In this document: positions 1-8,442 of the stretch, one piece after another
How positions within the stretch are numbered: the stretch's first letter is position 1
Layout of the letters: each line of letters opens with the position of its first letter
DNA from: UBA4644 sp034933145
Lineage (GTDB): Bacteria; Bacillota; Clostridia; Oscillospirales; Butyricicoccaceae
DNA length: 56,848 bases
Direction of reading: 5' to 3'
Assembly (NCBI GenBank): GCA_034933145.1
Contig: JAYFOA010000034.1
Span: 1-56,848, forward strand
Translations under genes and position numbers: made by a program
The notes under the pieces: generated by a model
What the model was told of the DNA's origin: nothing
The model's database searches: none
Seen by the model: only the letters and a program-made list of their open reading frames with translations

Positions 1-87
1 TTGTTTAATTTACAAAGTGCTTTTTGCGTCCCCTCATCGGGCTTCCCGCTCGCTTTTCTTTCGGGCCGCTCTCTTTGGCGCTCATTT
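1..87 (-). promoter_or_regulatory. rRNA operon leader (putative, runs off left edge)
   Basis: Read on the minus strand, this non-coding stretch is rich in short GC stem segments and ends toward position 1 with GCACTTTGTAAATTAAACAA. That resembles the boxA-like sequence found ahead of rRNA genes in many Firmicutes. With the strong promoter just upstream it suggests that a ribosomal RNA gene begins beyond the left edge. The rRNA itself is not in the window, so this is inference. Confidence 0.45.
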
Positions 88-117
88 AGATTACCACACG
101 TTCACCCTATATGTCAA
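88..117 (-). promoter_or_regulatory. Strong sigma-A promoter, rRNA-type
   Basis: On the minus strand a perfect -35 TTGACA (112-117) is followed after 18 bases by -10 TAATCT (88-93). An A-rich tract directly upstream of the -35 looks like an UP element. It fires leftward, away from spoIIR, into the leader at the window edge. The strength and UP-like tract fit an rRNA promoter. Confidence 0.55.
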
Positions 118-222
118 CTCTTTTTTTCATGTTTTTTGAAATTAGCATAAAATGATCACATTGAGTCGATTTTTGGGGGAGCGTTGTTTATTTTGACGTA
201 AAATGTCAATTTCTTCCGAATT

Positions 223-804
223 TCAGGATATCCAGTTCAGCAACTTGCCCCAAAGCTCAACTACCTTGAACCGGATGACATACGGCGTTTCCTCATCGCA
301 GAGAAAGGCGATCTCATCGTCAGTCAGGCCGGCCTGTGCCGCGATCTCCGTAAGATCTTCCTCACATACGCCGGCGCACAGCGGCGGGAACAGAACACAC
401 CACCAGTTATGTCCTTCCCCCGCGCCGATTGTAACACGCAGCGCATCATAATACCCGGCGGGCAGAGAAAAGGTCGCGTATTCCCGCGTGTCGAACCACA
501 TGCGCGTCCGCTTTACCGTCACCGCGTCCTGACATCCATTTTCGCGGAGCGTCTGCTCTGCCGCCGCCTGCAGCCGCGCGGGCAGCGTTTCATCCTCCGC
601 ATCCGCGCCGTCGGCGGCGCTTAACACGGCATCCCGCACCAGCAGCTTCAGCCGCTGATCTTCTTCGGTATCGGAATTGGCGACTACATGCAGCCGCACC
701 AGCTTTTCCGAAAGACGATTCTGCGCCCGGATCGGCAGCGCACAAAAAACAAGCACGGCGATCAGCGATGCGAGCAGCGCGATCTCCCAACGTTTCAGTT
801 TCAT
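223..804 (-). CDS. spoIIR: Stage II sporulation protein R
   Basis: SpoIIR is made in the forespore and secreted toward the mother cell, where it triggers the membrane protease SpoIIGA to process pro-sigma-E. The 193-residue product has an N-terminal hydrophobic export/anchor segment (about residues 7-27) followed by the family core: KLVRLHVVANSD near residue 34, and the aromatic HNWWCVLFPPLC segment near residue 130. Length is normal for the family. It is divergent from sleB, and a sigma-F-like promoter lies 28 bases upstream of its ATG. The region of highest family conservation is intact, so the gene looks functional. Confidence 0.93.
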   Translation of the reverse strand: MKLKRWEIALLASLIAVLVFCALPIRAQNRLSEKLVRLHVVANSDTEEDQRLKLLVRDAVLSAADGADAEDETLPARLQAAAEQTLRENGCQDAVTVKRTRMWFDTREYATFSLPAGYYDALRVTIGAGEGHNWWCVLFPPLCAGVCEEDLTEIAAQAGLTDDEIAFLCDEETPYVIRFKVVELWGKLLNWIS

Positions 805-832
805 GGAAACACCTCTTTCATCGGATATACCA

Positions 833-862
833 AGTTTTCCCTGTATCTTTTTTCTTTATTCA
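833..862 (-). promoter_or_regulatory. Putative sigma-F (forespore) promoter of spoIIR
   Basis: On the minus strand TGAATA (857-862) is followed after exactly 15 bases by GGGAAAACT (833-841). The latter matches the GGNNANANT -10 pattern of SigF/SigG promoters. The position upstream of spoIIR, a known SigF target in Bacillus, supports the call. Confidence 0.6.
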
Positions 863-910
863 TCCGATAAATTCGCGCGTTCAATAGAAACTATTCAAAA
901 GAGGTGTGGT

Positions 911-1582
911 ATGAAGGACCGTAAACTGTTCTGCCGGCTGACGGCGGTGATTCTGCTCAATATAGCGCTCATATTGACATTTCAGGCTCTGACCGGTTCG
1001 CGGGCTGCTTCTTATCGGCAGGGCTCCACCGGGGCAGAGGTGCGCACCATTCAGACCAAGCTCAAACGCTGGGGTTATTATACCGGCAATATCGACGGTG
1101 TCTACGGAAGCCAGACCGCCGCCGCGGTACGGAGATTCCAACAGACGAACGGTCTGACCGTCGACGGCATCTGCGGGCCAAAGACCCTGGCAGCCATGGG
1201 AATCAGCTCCGCGGGCACCTCGGCCAGAGAAGACGACCTGTATCTTCTGTCGCGCATGATCTCCGCAGAGGCCCGGGGCGAGCCCTATGCCGGCCAGGTC
1301 AGCGTCGGTGCGGTGATCCTCAACCGAGTGGATCACCCGTCCTTTCCCAATACGGTGGCCGGCGTGATCTATCAGGCGGGGGCTTTCAGCAGTATGACAG
1401 ACGGCAACTATGCCACCGTAACCATCACCGATACCGCGCGGCGGGCGGCACAGGACGCCCTCAACGGCAGCGACCCCACCGGCGGCGCGATCTATTTCTA
1501 TAATCCGGCAACCAGCACCAACAAATGGATCCTGTCCCGACCGGTGGTCTGCACCATCGGCAAACATGTATTCGCAAAGTGA
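911..1582 (+). CDS. sleB: Spore cortex-lytic enzyme, SleB family
   Basis: SleB degrades the peptidoglycan of the spore cortex during germination, acting on muramic-lactam-containing glycan. The 223-residue product has an N-terminal export segment (about 8-30), a peptidoglycan-binding domain (about 38-95, with AVRRFQQTNGLTVDGICGP), and a C-terminal cell-wall hydrolase domain of the SleB/CwlJ type (about 110-222). The latter contains the SAEARGEPYAGQ segment bearing the catalytic glutamate. I chose the ATG at 911 because GAGGTG lies just upstream and the hydrophobic segment follows at once. Located divergently from spoIIR; forespore expression is expected from the family but I found no convincing SigG box. 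Confidence 0.92.
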   Translation: MKDRKLFCRLTAVILLNIALILTFQALTGSRAASYRQGSTGAEVRTIQTKLKRWGYYTGNIDGVYGSQTAAAVRRFQQTNGLTVDGICGPKTLAAMGISSAGTSAREDDLYLLSRMISAEARGEPYAGQVSVGAVILNRVDHPSFPNTVAGVIYQAGAFSSMTDGNYATVTITDTARRAAQDALNGSDPTGGAIYFYNPATSTNKWILSRPVVCTIGKHVFAK

Positions 1583-1589
1583 TAACGCA

Positions 1590-1645
1590 AACGGCCCCCG
1601 CAATCGGCCCGCCATTGGGCCGTCCTGCGAGGGCCGTTATCCTTT
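1590..1645 (+). terminator. Terminator after sleB
   Basis: A nested hairpin: outer arms AACGGCCC (1590-1597) and GGGCCGTT (1631-1638), inner arms CGGCCC (1605-1610) and GGGCCG (1617-1622), followed by a T-containing tail. It lies between the convergent ends of sleB and a minus-strand acetyltransferase, so it may serve both. Confidence 0.6.
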
Positions 1646-1656
1646 CTGATGTGCGC

Positions 1657-2202
1657 TTACAGCTCCCGGACCATGAAATACAATTTCAGCAAGGTGCCGT
1701 CTTTCGTACGAACCGCATTGGGAATCACGGCAGCGATCTGAAATCCCATTTTTTCATACAGAGCGCGGCCTCTTGCGTTGCCCTCGATGAACTCGAGCTC
1801 CAGCTGTGTGACTCCCCGCTTTTTCGCGGCATCAATCATCTCCTCGAACATCGCAGTGCCGATGCCGAGATTCCAGTACTTTTTAACAATTGCGATAGCA
1901 ATTTGGGCACGGTGTCTGGTCTTGATGCGCTGATTAAAAGAAATATGGCAGTTGCCTGCGATCTCACCGTCGATGACGCACGCTATCATCATGCCGTATT
2001 CGGACTCATTGATCCCCGTCAGAAAGGCTTTCTCCCGTTCGGGCGTCTCATTGCATTCCTCCGGGCAACGCAGGAGAAAGGACGTTTCTCCCGCTGCGGT
2101 TTTCAAATATTCCTGCATGCCGGCGGCGTCCTCTGCCGTAGGACTCCGAAAGATGCATTCCTTCCCGTTTTTTAGCCGGACCGTTTTCTGCCCGAATAAC
2201 AT
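1657..2202 (-). CDS. GNAT family N-acetyltransferase
   Basis: A 181-residue protein of the Gcn5-related N-acetyltransferase fold, transferring an acetyl group from acetyl-CoA to an unknown amine. The N-terminal half has the usual charged beta strands and helices. Motif A is visible near residues 108-125 (NLGIGTAMFEEMIDAAKKRG), and the C-terminal NARGRALYEKMGF segment is the classic motif B. The substrate cannot be inferred. It lies upstream of the sleB terminator and is oriented toward it. It is not closely similar to the adjacent acetyltransferase at 2276-2755. Confidence 0.85.
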   Translation of the reverse strand: MLFGQKTVRLKNGKECIFRSPTAEDAAGMQEYLKTAAGETSFLLRCPEECNETPEREKAFLTGINESEYGMMIACVIDGEIAGNCHISFNQRIKTRHRAQIAIAIVKKYWNLGIGTAMFEEMIDAAKKRGVTQLELEFIEGNARGRALYEKMGFQIAAVIPNAVRTKDGTLLKLYFMVREL

Positions 2203-2275
2203 GTTTTACTCCCCCCACTCAATGATTCATCCAGCTTTTCGTTCTGATCTTTTCTCTTCGTATTCACAGGTGCCT

Positions 2276-2755
2276 CTACAAAACGGGTTTGGTCAAAAGA
2301 GGCAGCCCGTTGGTGCCCGTCCGATGCGATTCGGAATATCCGCGCCGAAGCCAAAACGCCTGCGCCGGTCCATACGCCAAAACATAAAAGCCCGCGGCCG
2401 CAGCCTGCTTCATCCGCGCTTCCGCAAAGTCTACAATCGCTTTGCCGATGCCCTGATGCCTGTACGATTCTTTTAGTCCGATCTCCAGAATCGTGCCGTA
2501 TCCCGGCATTTCGCTGAAATCGGATTCCGCCCTGTCGATCATCCACAGCACAAATCCCGCGGCCGTATCCCCCTCGGTATAAATCAGGCGGCCGTCGATG
2601 GATTCCGAGGCGATCAGGCCGAACAGCTGTCCAATGAACCCGTCGATCTCCGCCTGCGGCGTATCCCGGTCCTCTGCGTCCCGGTAGTAATCTACCATCA
2701 GTTCGTGAAATACAGCAGCCTTCGTGTCATCGATTTTTTCGTAGAGAATCGTCAT
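2276..2755 (-). CDS. GNAT family N-acetyltransferase
   Basis: A 159-residue GNAT enzyme: IGLKESYRHQGIGKAIVDFA is the acetyl-CoA-binding motif A, and the C-terminal FWLRRGYSES segment corresponds to motif B. I chose the ATG at 2755 because GGGGGCGGGG immediately precedes it; an in-frame ATG at 2788 lacks such a site. It is separated from the preceding acetyltransferase by about 70 bases with the same orientation. Substrate unknown. Confidence 0.83.
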   Translation of the reverse strand: MTILYEKIDDTKAAVFHELMVDYYRDAEDRDTPQAEIDGFIGQLFGLIASESIDGRLIYTEGDTAAGFVLWMIDRAESDFSEMPGYGTILEIGLKESYRHQGIGKAIVDFAEARMKQAAAAGFYVLAYGPAQAFWLRRGYSESHRTGTNGLPLLTKPVL

Positions 2756-2826
2756 CCCCGCCCCCCTATAGTCCTTTGTCTGTCCCATGCGCGAAATTTT
2801 TTATTCTATATATAAATGTACGCAGT

Positions 2827-3858
2827 TTACCGTGTCACGGATTCCAGAATCGTAAAGCTGCAATTGTCGCAGTCAATCTCCGCCATCGCGCCCATGGGGA
2901 TCACCCCGCTGGGGGCATTATGTCCAAAGCTGCCGTTGGACAGCACGGGCAAGTCGGTACGGCCATATTCAGCCAGCACCTCCTGCGTTATCGCATTATA
3001 TCGTTCATAGCAGGCCCTGCCTCCCAGCGGTTTTCCCATCAGCAGGCCGGAAATAAGCTGCAGCACGCCGCACTCGCCGTAATAGCGCAGACGGGTACGG
3101 TATGTTTCTGCGTCCGGCGTACCGCAGACCTCATAGAAGAAAATGGAGCCGTCAAATGCTTCCAGCGGTGGGAACAGCACGGTACCCTTTATATCCTCAA
3201 AGACCTCAAAGCAGCCGCCGATCAGGGTGCCGCGGGCTTTGCCGCCCTGCAGCGCTTCATAGCCGAAATCCGGCTCATAAATCCGTCCGGCGCCATGTTC
3301 ATCCATCCACGACGGCTCATGTTCACTATAAACAGGGCTGGTTTCGATCTTTCCTACCGTCCCGGCCGAAAAGAGCATCCTGCGGATGATGTCCGCCGTA
3401 TAAGGCGACATTTGTCCGGTTTCGCCAAAGTCATTGAGCACATGCGCACCGTAAAAGCTCTCTATGCCCGCTTTCATACAGAGAAAGTCCGTCACCGTGC
3501 CGTCGGAATAGCCCGTGAATATCTTCGGATGCTGACGCAGCACCTCAAAGTCGATATAGGGCAGCATTCGGATGCTGTCATTGCCCCCGATGACGTTGAA
3601 TACGGCTTTGATGGAATCATCCGCAAATGCCGCCATTAGATCCTCTGCCCGCTTTTCCGGATGCGCGCTTACATAATCCTCCGGCGCCTGCGTATGGGGC
3701 ATTTCGACCACCCTGAGTCCGAACAGTTCCTCCATACGGCGTTTACCCAAATCATAGCGCCAACGAATCTCCGGCACGCCCGCCGCGCCCCAGGAAAGGC
3801 TGACCGCGGCCACTTTGTCCCCGGCGTTCAGATGCTGCGGCTTCTGCAAATTCAGCAT
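2827..3858 (-). CDS. S66 family peptidase (LD-carboxypeptidase / MccF-like)
   Basis: A 343-residue serine peptidase of family S66, which holds the LD-carboxypeptidases that trim murein tetrapeptides and the MccF proteins that inactivate microcin C. The nucleophile motif IFTGYSDGT lies near residue 136, the GTLIGGCFEVFE region near residue 213, the Glu-containing SIFFYEVCG segment near residue 240, and the His motif SNGSFGHNAP near residue 308. This gives the expected Ser-Glu-His order. The sequence cannot decide between cell-wall recycling and detoxification of peptide-nucleotides. Its ATG overlaps the end of tex by 7 bases, so the two are probably translationally coupled. Confidence 0.88.
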   Translation of the reverse strand: MLNLQKPQHLNAGDKVAAVSLSWGAAGVPEIRWRYDLGKRRMEELFGLRVVEMPHTQAPEDYVSAHPEKRAEDLMAAFADDSIKAVFNVIGGNDSIRMLPYIDFEVLRQHPKIFTGYSDGTVTDFLCMKAGIESFYGAHVLNDFGETGQMSPYTADIIRRMLFSAGTVGKIETSPVYSEHEPSWMDEHGAGRIYEPDFGYEALQGGKARGTLIGGCFEVFEDIKGTVLFPPLEAFDGSIFFYEVCGTPDAETYRTRLRYYGECGVLQLISGLLMGKPLGGRACYERYNAITQEVLAEYGRTDLPVLSNGSFGHNAPSGVIPMGAMAEIDCDNCSFTILESVTR

Positions 3859-6014
3859 TTTTTATCTTCCTCAAACACGCGGGCCAGCGAGATACGCTTT
3901 TTTGCTGCGTCCACCTCCAGCACGCGGACCTGGATGACGTCGCCCACGCTGACAGCGTCCATGGCCCGGCGGACGAAGCCTTTGGCCAGCTTGCTGATAT
4001 GCACCAGCCCGTCCTGATGGACGCCGATATCCACAAACGCGCCAAAATCGGCCACGTTGCGCACCGTGCCCGTCAGCTCCATGCCAGGGCTGAGGCTCTT
4101 GATGTCCAGAATATCGCTGCGCAGTACCGGCTGCGGCAGCGCGTCCCGGATATCGCGGCCCGGCTTCTGCAGCTCGTCCGCAATGTCCCGTAGGGTCGGG
4201 ACGCCGATGCCCAGCGCATCGGCCAGCGCATCCCAGCCCATTTCCGTGATCTTCTTAGCAAGTCCCTCCATCCGGCGGGCGCGGACATCGGCTTCCGTCA
4301 GGCCGGCGGCCTTCAGCAGCGCTCTCGCGGCCGCATAGGATTCCGGGTGCACGGCGGTGTTGTCCAGCACCTCCGCGCTCTCGGGCACGCGGAGAAAGCC
4401 GGCGCACTGGGTAAACGCCTTTTCCCCGATCCCTTTGACCTTTTTCAGTTGTGTTCGGGAGGTGAATGCTCCGTTTTCATGCCGGTAATCATAAACCGAC
4501 TGCGCCGTCCGGGCGTTCAGACCGGCAATATGCGCAAGCAGCGAAGGCGACGCGGTATTCACGTCGGCTCCCACAGAAGAAACACAGCTTTCCACCACGC
4601 CGTCCAGTGCTGCAGACAGGCGTTTCTGATCCATATCGTGCTGATACTGCCCGACCCCGATAGACTTCGGATCAATCTTGACCAGCTCGGCCAGCGGATC
4701 CTGCAGCCGGCGAGCGATGGAGACCGCGCTGCGCAGCGACACATCAAACTGGGGAAACTCCCGGCTGCCCAGTTCGGAGGCCGAATAGACCGACGCGCCC
4801 GCCTCATTGGTCATGGCATACCGCACCGGCAGGCCGAGTTCCCGGATCAGGCCTGCCACAAAGATTTCGCTCTCCTTGCTCGCGGTGCCGTTGCCGATGG
4901 AAATCACGTCCACTTTATGCGTACGGATCAGCGTGGTCAGCGTTTGCTTTGCTTCTTCCGTCCGGCTCTGCGGCGGCGTCGGATAGACCACCGTAGTATC
5001 CAGCACCTCTCCGAGGGCGTCTACAACGGCTATTTTGCAGCCGGTGCGATAGGCCGGGTCAAAGCCCATCACCACGTTTCCGCGCAGAGGCGGCTGCATC
5101 AGCAGATGCCTAAGATTTTCGCCGAATACGGTGATGGCCTGCTCCTGCGCCCGCTCGGTCAGCAGGTTCCGCAGCTCGGTTTCCACCGACGGCGCGATCA
5201 GCCGCCGATACGCGTCCTCTGCCGCCGCCGCCACATAGGGCGCGGAAGGACTGGGCGTCTTCCTGCATACATGGGCACGGAGATAATTTAGAATCCAACC
5301 TTCGTCCGCCGTAATTTTGACGCTGAGCACTTCTTCCCGCTCACCCCGGTCTACGGCCAGCACCCGGTGGGAAGGGATCTTTTTCAGCGGCTCCTGATAC
5401 TCATAATACAGGCGATAGACCGTATCCTCCGTTGTACGGGCCTTGGAGGCCAGCGTACCCTTCTCATAGGTATATTCGCGGATCCACTTCCGGTATTCCG
5501 CAGTGTCCGATACCTGTTCGGCAAGAATATCCATGGCGCCCTGCAGCGCGTCCTCGGGCGTAGCTACGCCCTTTTCCTCATCCACATACGCCTGCGCCTC
5601 CGCCAGCGGATCGATGCCGGGCTTCTGCGCCAGCAGAAGCTCTGCCAGCGGAGAAAGGCCGCGCTCGGCGGCGATGGAGGCGCGGGTGCGCCGTTTCGGC
5701 CGGTAGGGGCGATACAGGTCGTCTACTTCCGCCACAGTCCCGGCGGCGCGGACGGCGCGCTCCAGCTCAGGCGTCAGCTTTCCCTGCTCATTAATCAGGC
5801 GGAGAACATCCTCCTGCCGCTGCACCAGCGCCCGCAGCGCGGAAAGACGCGTGTCAAGAGCGCGAAGCTGTTCATCGCTCAAACCGCCGGTAGCTTCTTT
5901 GCGGTAGCGCGAAATAAACGGTACGGTATTTCCCCCATCCAGCAGCGCGACGGCACTTTCAGCCTGTGCGGGGCGGATGGATAGCTCCTGTGACAGAATG
6001 GATAAAATGTCCAT
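3852..6014 (-). CDS. tex: Tex family RNA-binding transcription accessory protein
   Basis: Tex is a cytoplasmic nucleic-acid-binding protein linked to transcription and RNA handling. The 720-residue product shows the full order: N-terminal helical Tex domain (1-300), a YqgF/RNase H-like domain beginning at VVMGFDPAYRTG (314-325), helix-hairpin-helix motifs (about 495-545), and a C-terminal S1 domain (643-712, with GTVRNVADFGAFVDIGVHQD). I chose the ATG at 6014 because AAAGGAG sits just upstream and family homology starts there; the longer frame upstream is not Tex-like. A promoter with an extended -10 lies about 155 bases upstream. Confidence 0.95.
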   Translation of the reverse strand: MDILSILSQELSIRPAQAESAVALLDGGNTVPFISRYRKEATGGLSDEQLRALDTRLSALRALVQRQEDVLRLINEQGKLTPELERAVRAAGTVAEVDDLYRPYRPKRRTRASIAAERGLSPLAELLLAQKPGIDPLAEAQAYVDEEKGVATPEDALQGAMDILAEQVSDTAEYRKWIREYTYEKGTLASKARTTEDTVYRLYYEYQEPLKKIPSHRVLAVDRGEREEVLSVKITADEGWILNYLRAHVCRKTPSPSAPYVAAAAEDAYRRLIAPSVETELRNLLTERAQEQAITVFGENLRHLLMQPPLRGNVVMGFDPAYRTGCKIAVVDALGEVLDTTVVYPTPPQSRTEEAKQTLTTLIRTHKVDVISIGNGTASKESEIFVAGLIRELGLPVRYAMTNEAGASVYSASELGSREFPQFDVSLRSAVSIARRLQDPLAELVKIDPKSIGVGQYQHDMDQKRLSAALDGVVESCVSSVGADVNTASPSLLAHIAGLNARTAQSVYDYRHENGAFTSRTQLKKVKGIGEKAFTQCAGFLRVPESAEVLDNTAVHPESYAAARALLKAAGLTEADVRARRMEGLAKKITEMGWDALADALGIGVPTLRDIADELQKPGRDIRDALPQPVLRSDILDIKSLSPGMELTGTVRNVADFGAFVDIGVHQDGLVHISKLAKGFVRRAMDAVSVGDVIQVRVLEVDAAKKRISLARVFEEDKKC

Positions 6015-6167
6015 GCGACAATACTCCTTTGCTTCGGGCTTGGCCGACGGGAGAGCTTCCCGCCTGTGCAGGCGATTTTTGTGCCCACGCCGTGAAAGAT
6101 CACGCCTGGCGGCAGGTACGCACCCACCGGGGCTCGGCCATAACCCGTGACCATACAGAATATTGCT

Positions 6168-6176
6168 ATTATACCA
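6168..6176 (-). promoter_or_regulatory. Extended -10 promoter upstream of tex
   Basis: The minus strand reads TGGTATAAT here, a perfect TATAAT with the TG extension. No good -35 is present at 17 bases, which extended -10 promoters tolerate. It would leave a roughly 150-base 5' leader before the tex start. Confidence 0.5.
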
Positions 6177-6317
6177 CAGATTTCCGCTGAATGGCAGCAG
6201 AAACCGGCATATAATACTCCCCCGATAAAGGCGGGTCCTTTCCAAGCGGGCATGGCTGTCCGCCGGATATGGCTTTGATTTTTAAGCCGCCTATCGGGCG
6301 GTTTTTATATATAGTGA

Positions 6318-6343
6318 AGCCGGGCCGCTAAAGCGGCCCGGCT
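6318..6343 (-). terminator. Hairpin downstream of the LUD-domain gene
   Basis: A perfect 12-base-pair inverted repeat, AGCCGGGCCGCT and its complement around a 2-base centre, lies 12 bases beyond the stop of the gene at 6355-6966. The minus-strand tail is only moderately T-rich. A second small hairpin followed by TTTTT on the plus strand is at 6287-6306. Confidence 0.55.
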
Positions 6344-6354
6344 AAACGTCTTCA

Positions 6355-6966
6355 TTATGCACCCAGTTCTTCGTCAATCAATACGATCTCCATCTCCGTG
6401 CCCCGCATGGGACGCTCGGTGATCAGAAAACCGCGGCACAGCCGATCGGGGCTGTTGCAATCATAGCAGCGATCGCCCTTGACCGCACAGGGCGTCTGAT
6501 ACCCGAGCCGCTGCGCGTTCTTAGGGGCCGCCACATTGCGGGCCCGCCACAGCGCGCTGTCGAGATCGGGTGTGATCTTGTTCCGTCCGACGAGAACATA
6601 AACCTTTTCATGGCCGAAGGAGATGGAGGCAATCCGGTTCCCGGTGCCGTCGATATTGACCAGCAGTCCTGTCTCCGCCAGGGCGTTGACCGAGGTAAGG
6701 TAGACCTGCGTATCCATCGCCATCCGCCGCACCGCGTCGGCGCCGTGGGCCTGCTTTTGATCGGGCAGCCAATGCCAATAGACGGTGTTGTGCTTCCGCA
6801 GCCGCTCTGCCAGCCCCATGGTTTTGATGGTATCCGAACCGCCGATCCCTACCGTTTTCCCATCCAGTTCCCGGTCGAGATAATCGGCCGCCTCCGCTGC
6901 CGTGGAAAAGCTTGCAACGGCAAAGCCCTTGCGCTTCAGGGTTTCTTCCAGCGCGGTAAAATTCAT
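6355..6966 (-). CDS. LUD domain protein (lactate utilization, LutC-like/DUF162)
   Basis: A 203-residue protein of the LUD (LutB/LutC) superfamily, members of which take part in lactate oxidation in bacilli, though stand-alone clostridial versions have no settled role. Recognisable segments include GKTVGIGGSDTIKTMGL near residue 36, VYLTSVNALAETG in the middle, and GRNKITPDLDSALWRARNVA toward the C-terminus. A cysteine cluster, CYDCNSPDRLC, near residue 172 may bind metal. The ATG at 6966 has AGGAGG upstream. No lutA or lutB partner is adjacent, so a lactate role is unproven here. Confidence 0.8.
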   Translation of the reverse strand: MNFTALEETLKRKGFAVASFSTAAEAADYLDRELDGKTVGIGGSDTIKTMGLAERLRKHNTVYWHWLPDQKQAHGADAVRRMAMDTQVYLTSVNALAETGLLVNIDGTGNRIASISFGHEKVYVLVGRNKITPDLDSALWRARNVAAPKNAQRLGYQTPCAVKGDRCYDCNSPDRLCRGFLITERPMRGTEMEIVLIDEELGA

Positions 6967-7098
6967 ACGTCTGTCCTCCTTGTCCCATAAAAGCGCGGCA
7001 GCAGTGCGCCGCCGCATACATCTCTGTCGGTACGGCAATATGCCGGAGCGAAACGCCGTGTGCAGCGTCTCGCCCAAAGCCTCGGCATAAAGGCGGTA

Positions 7099-7524
7099 TC
7101 AGTATCCCATTTCCTCCAGCAGCTCTACCGCCATGCGGATAAAACCACCGCAGAGCACGCCTCGCTGCTGCTCCTGCGCCGGGGTACGCTCTCCGTACAA
7201 TTTGCCCAACAGATCGGCGCAGCGCAGCGCGCCGCATCTCTCCTGAAAGGCCTCCAGAAAACGCTTTGTCTCCTCGGCGCAATGCCGCTTTCCCTCCTGA
7301 TCCTCCGCCTCCCGCTGACCGTATCTCAGGCCGATCGCCAGCACCGCGCCGGAAGCGGCGCCGCACAGCTCGCCGCAGCGGGCGCCGCCGCCCAGCCCGC
7401 AGGCCAGCGCCGCGGCGTCACGGGCGTTCAGTCCATAATCTTCGCAGAACATACGCAGCACCGATTGGGCGCAGTTAAAACCCCGGCCATGTTCGGCCAC
7501 GGCGCGTTCGGAACGCTCACTCAT
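7099..7524 (-). CDS. C_GCAxxG_C_C family redox-type protein
   Basis: A 141-residue member of the C_GCAxxG_C_C family, small cysteine-rich proteins thought to be redox-active and often found with electron-transfer genes. The conserved cysteines are visible: FNCAQSV near residue 16, then ACGLGGGARCGELCGAASG near residues 41-59. Its ATG overlaps the TGA of the DUF1294 gene, with GGGAGG upstream inside that gene, so the two are translationally coupled. The biochemical role is unknown. Confidence 0.82.
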   Translation of the reverse strand: MSERSERAVAEHGRGFNCAQSVLRMFCEDYGLNARDAAALACGLGGGARCGELCGAASGAVLAIGLRYGQREAEDQEGKRHCAEETKRFLEAFQERCGALRCADLLGKLYGERTPAQEQQRGVLCGGFIRMAVELLEEMGY

Positions 7525-7805
7525 GATTTTCCTCCCAATTTTAAGAAGTACCAGACTGCCAGCAGCTGTGCCAGCAGAATCAGCGGTACGCCGATATAAA
7601 ACTTAGGATGCCTCGTTTTGTGCCGGAATACGGTCATGCCAAGCAGCAGACCGGGGCTGCCGCCCAAAAGCGCCATTCCCATCAGCGTTTTCTCCGGGAT
7701 GCGGCGATGCCTCCGGATGGCAAAGGATTTATCAAGTCCGCACAAAATAAACGCAGCCACGCTGGCTGCCGCCAGCCAGATACCGAGCAGAAGGCCCCAA
7801 TTCAT
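7521..7805 (-). CDS. DUF1294 small membrane protein
   Basis: A 94-residue membrane protein with three hydrophobic segments (about 3-22, 42-60, 69-87) and the family signature LDKSFAIRRHRRIPEKTL followed by GGSPGLLLGMTVFRHKTRHPKF. The function of DUF1294 is not established. It overlaps the upstream SGNH hydrolase stop and the downstream redox-type gene start by four bases each and has no clear Shine-Dalgarno of its own, which implies translational coupling. Confidence 0.85.
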   Translation of the reverse strand: MNWGLLLGIWLAAASVAAFILCGLDKSFAIRRHRRIPEKTLMGMALLGGSPGLLLGMTVFRHKTRHPKFYIGVPLILLAQLLAVWYFLKLGGKS

Positions 7806-8416
7806 CGGATGCAGGGAGCCGTCATATCAAAGATCATACGGGCGAGGACCTCGGTGGCCACCGGGCTGTAATGCCGGCGGGCGGTGCGCCGCTCGTTGAA
7901 AAACAAATCCGGATTCGCCTGGAAAAGGCTATAGGTATCGACGATCTGCACGCCCGCTTCCGCGCAGAGTCCGGCAAGTGCCCGGTTCCAGAACGGCAGA
8001 CGTTCCTGTGCCTCCACCCCGGCGTAATCCTCCGAATACCAGGGGATCAGCAGCGCCATCGTCTCGATTCCCGCGGCGCGACATTTTTTCAGCAACATGC
8101 AGAATTCGCGGAGATACGTGCTCAGGTCAGCCTCCGGCTGACGGATATTGTTGGTGCCGAAACCCAGAATGCATAAATCAGCATTCCGGGTATTCTCGTC
8201 AAACTGCGCCAGAGCAAAGTCGGTCTGCCTGTCCGGGTACCCGTTGTTCAAAACGGTAACATTGGAATACCCGGCCGTCGCAAAGAGCTGCTGCAGCTTT
8301 GCGGGGTAGCTGTCCTCCGCCGGTCCGTCGATCTGTTCATCTCCCAGGAAATACCGGGTGTTTGAATCCCCGAAACAGGAAATGGCAAGGGGACTGTCTT
8401 TTGAAAACATGCGCAT
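7802..8416 (-). CDS. SGNH/GDSL hydrolase family protein
   Basis: A 204-residue SGNH hydrolase, a family of esterases and lipases acting on diverse acyl esters. Block I is CFGDSNTRYFLGD near residue 14, with the catalytic serine in GDSN. Block III (GFGTNNI) lies near residue 91. The C-terminal catalytic block is less clear (RRTARRHYSPVATEVLARMI), with a plausible His. No signal peptide is seen, so it is probably cytoplasmic. The ATG at 8416 has GGAAGGAG upstream. It is the first gene of a coupled trio with DUF1294 and the C_GCAxxG_C_C gene. Confidence 0.85.
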   Translation of the reverse strand: MRMFSKDSPLAISCFGDSNTRYFLGDEQIDGPAEDSYPAKLQQLFATAGYSNVTVLNNGYPDRQTDFALAQFDENTRNADLCILGFGTNNIRQPEADLSTYLREFCMLLKKCRAAGIETMALLIPWYSEDYAGVEAQERLPFWNRALAGLCAEAGVQIVDTYSLFQANPDLFFNERRTARRHYSPVATEVLARMIFDMTAPCIR

Positions 8417-8442
8417 AGGCTGTGCTCCTTCCAAAATCGAAA

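Noticed and set aside
4347..5291. A 314-residue plus-strand frame inside tex
   Set aside because: Antisense shadow; tex reads continuously with all its domains on the other strand.
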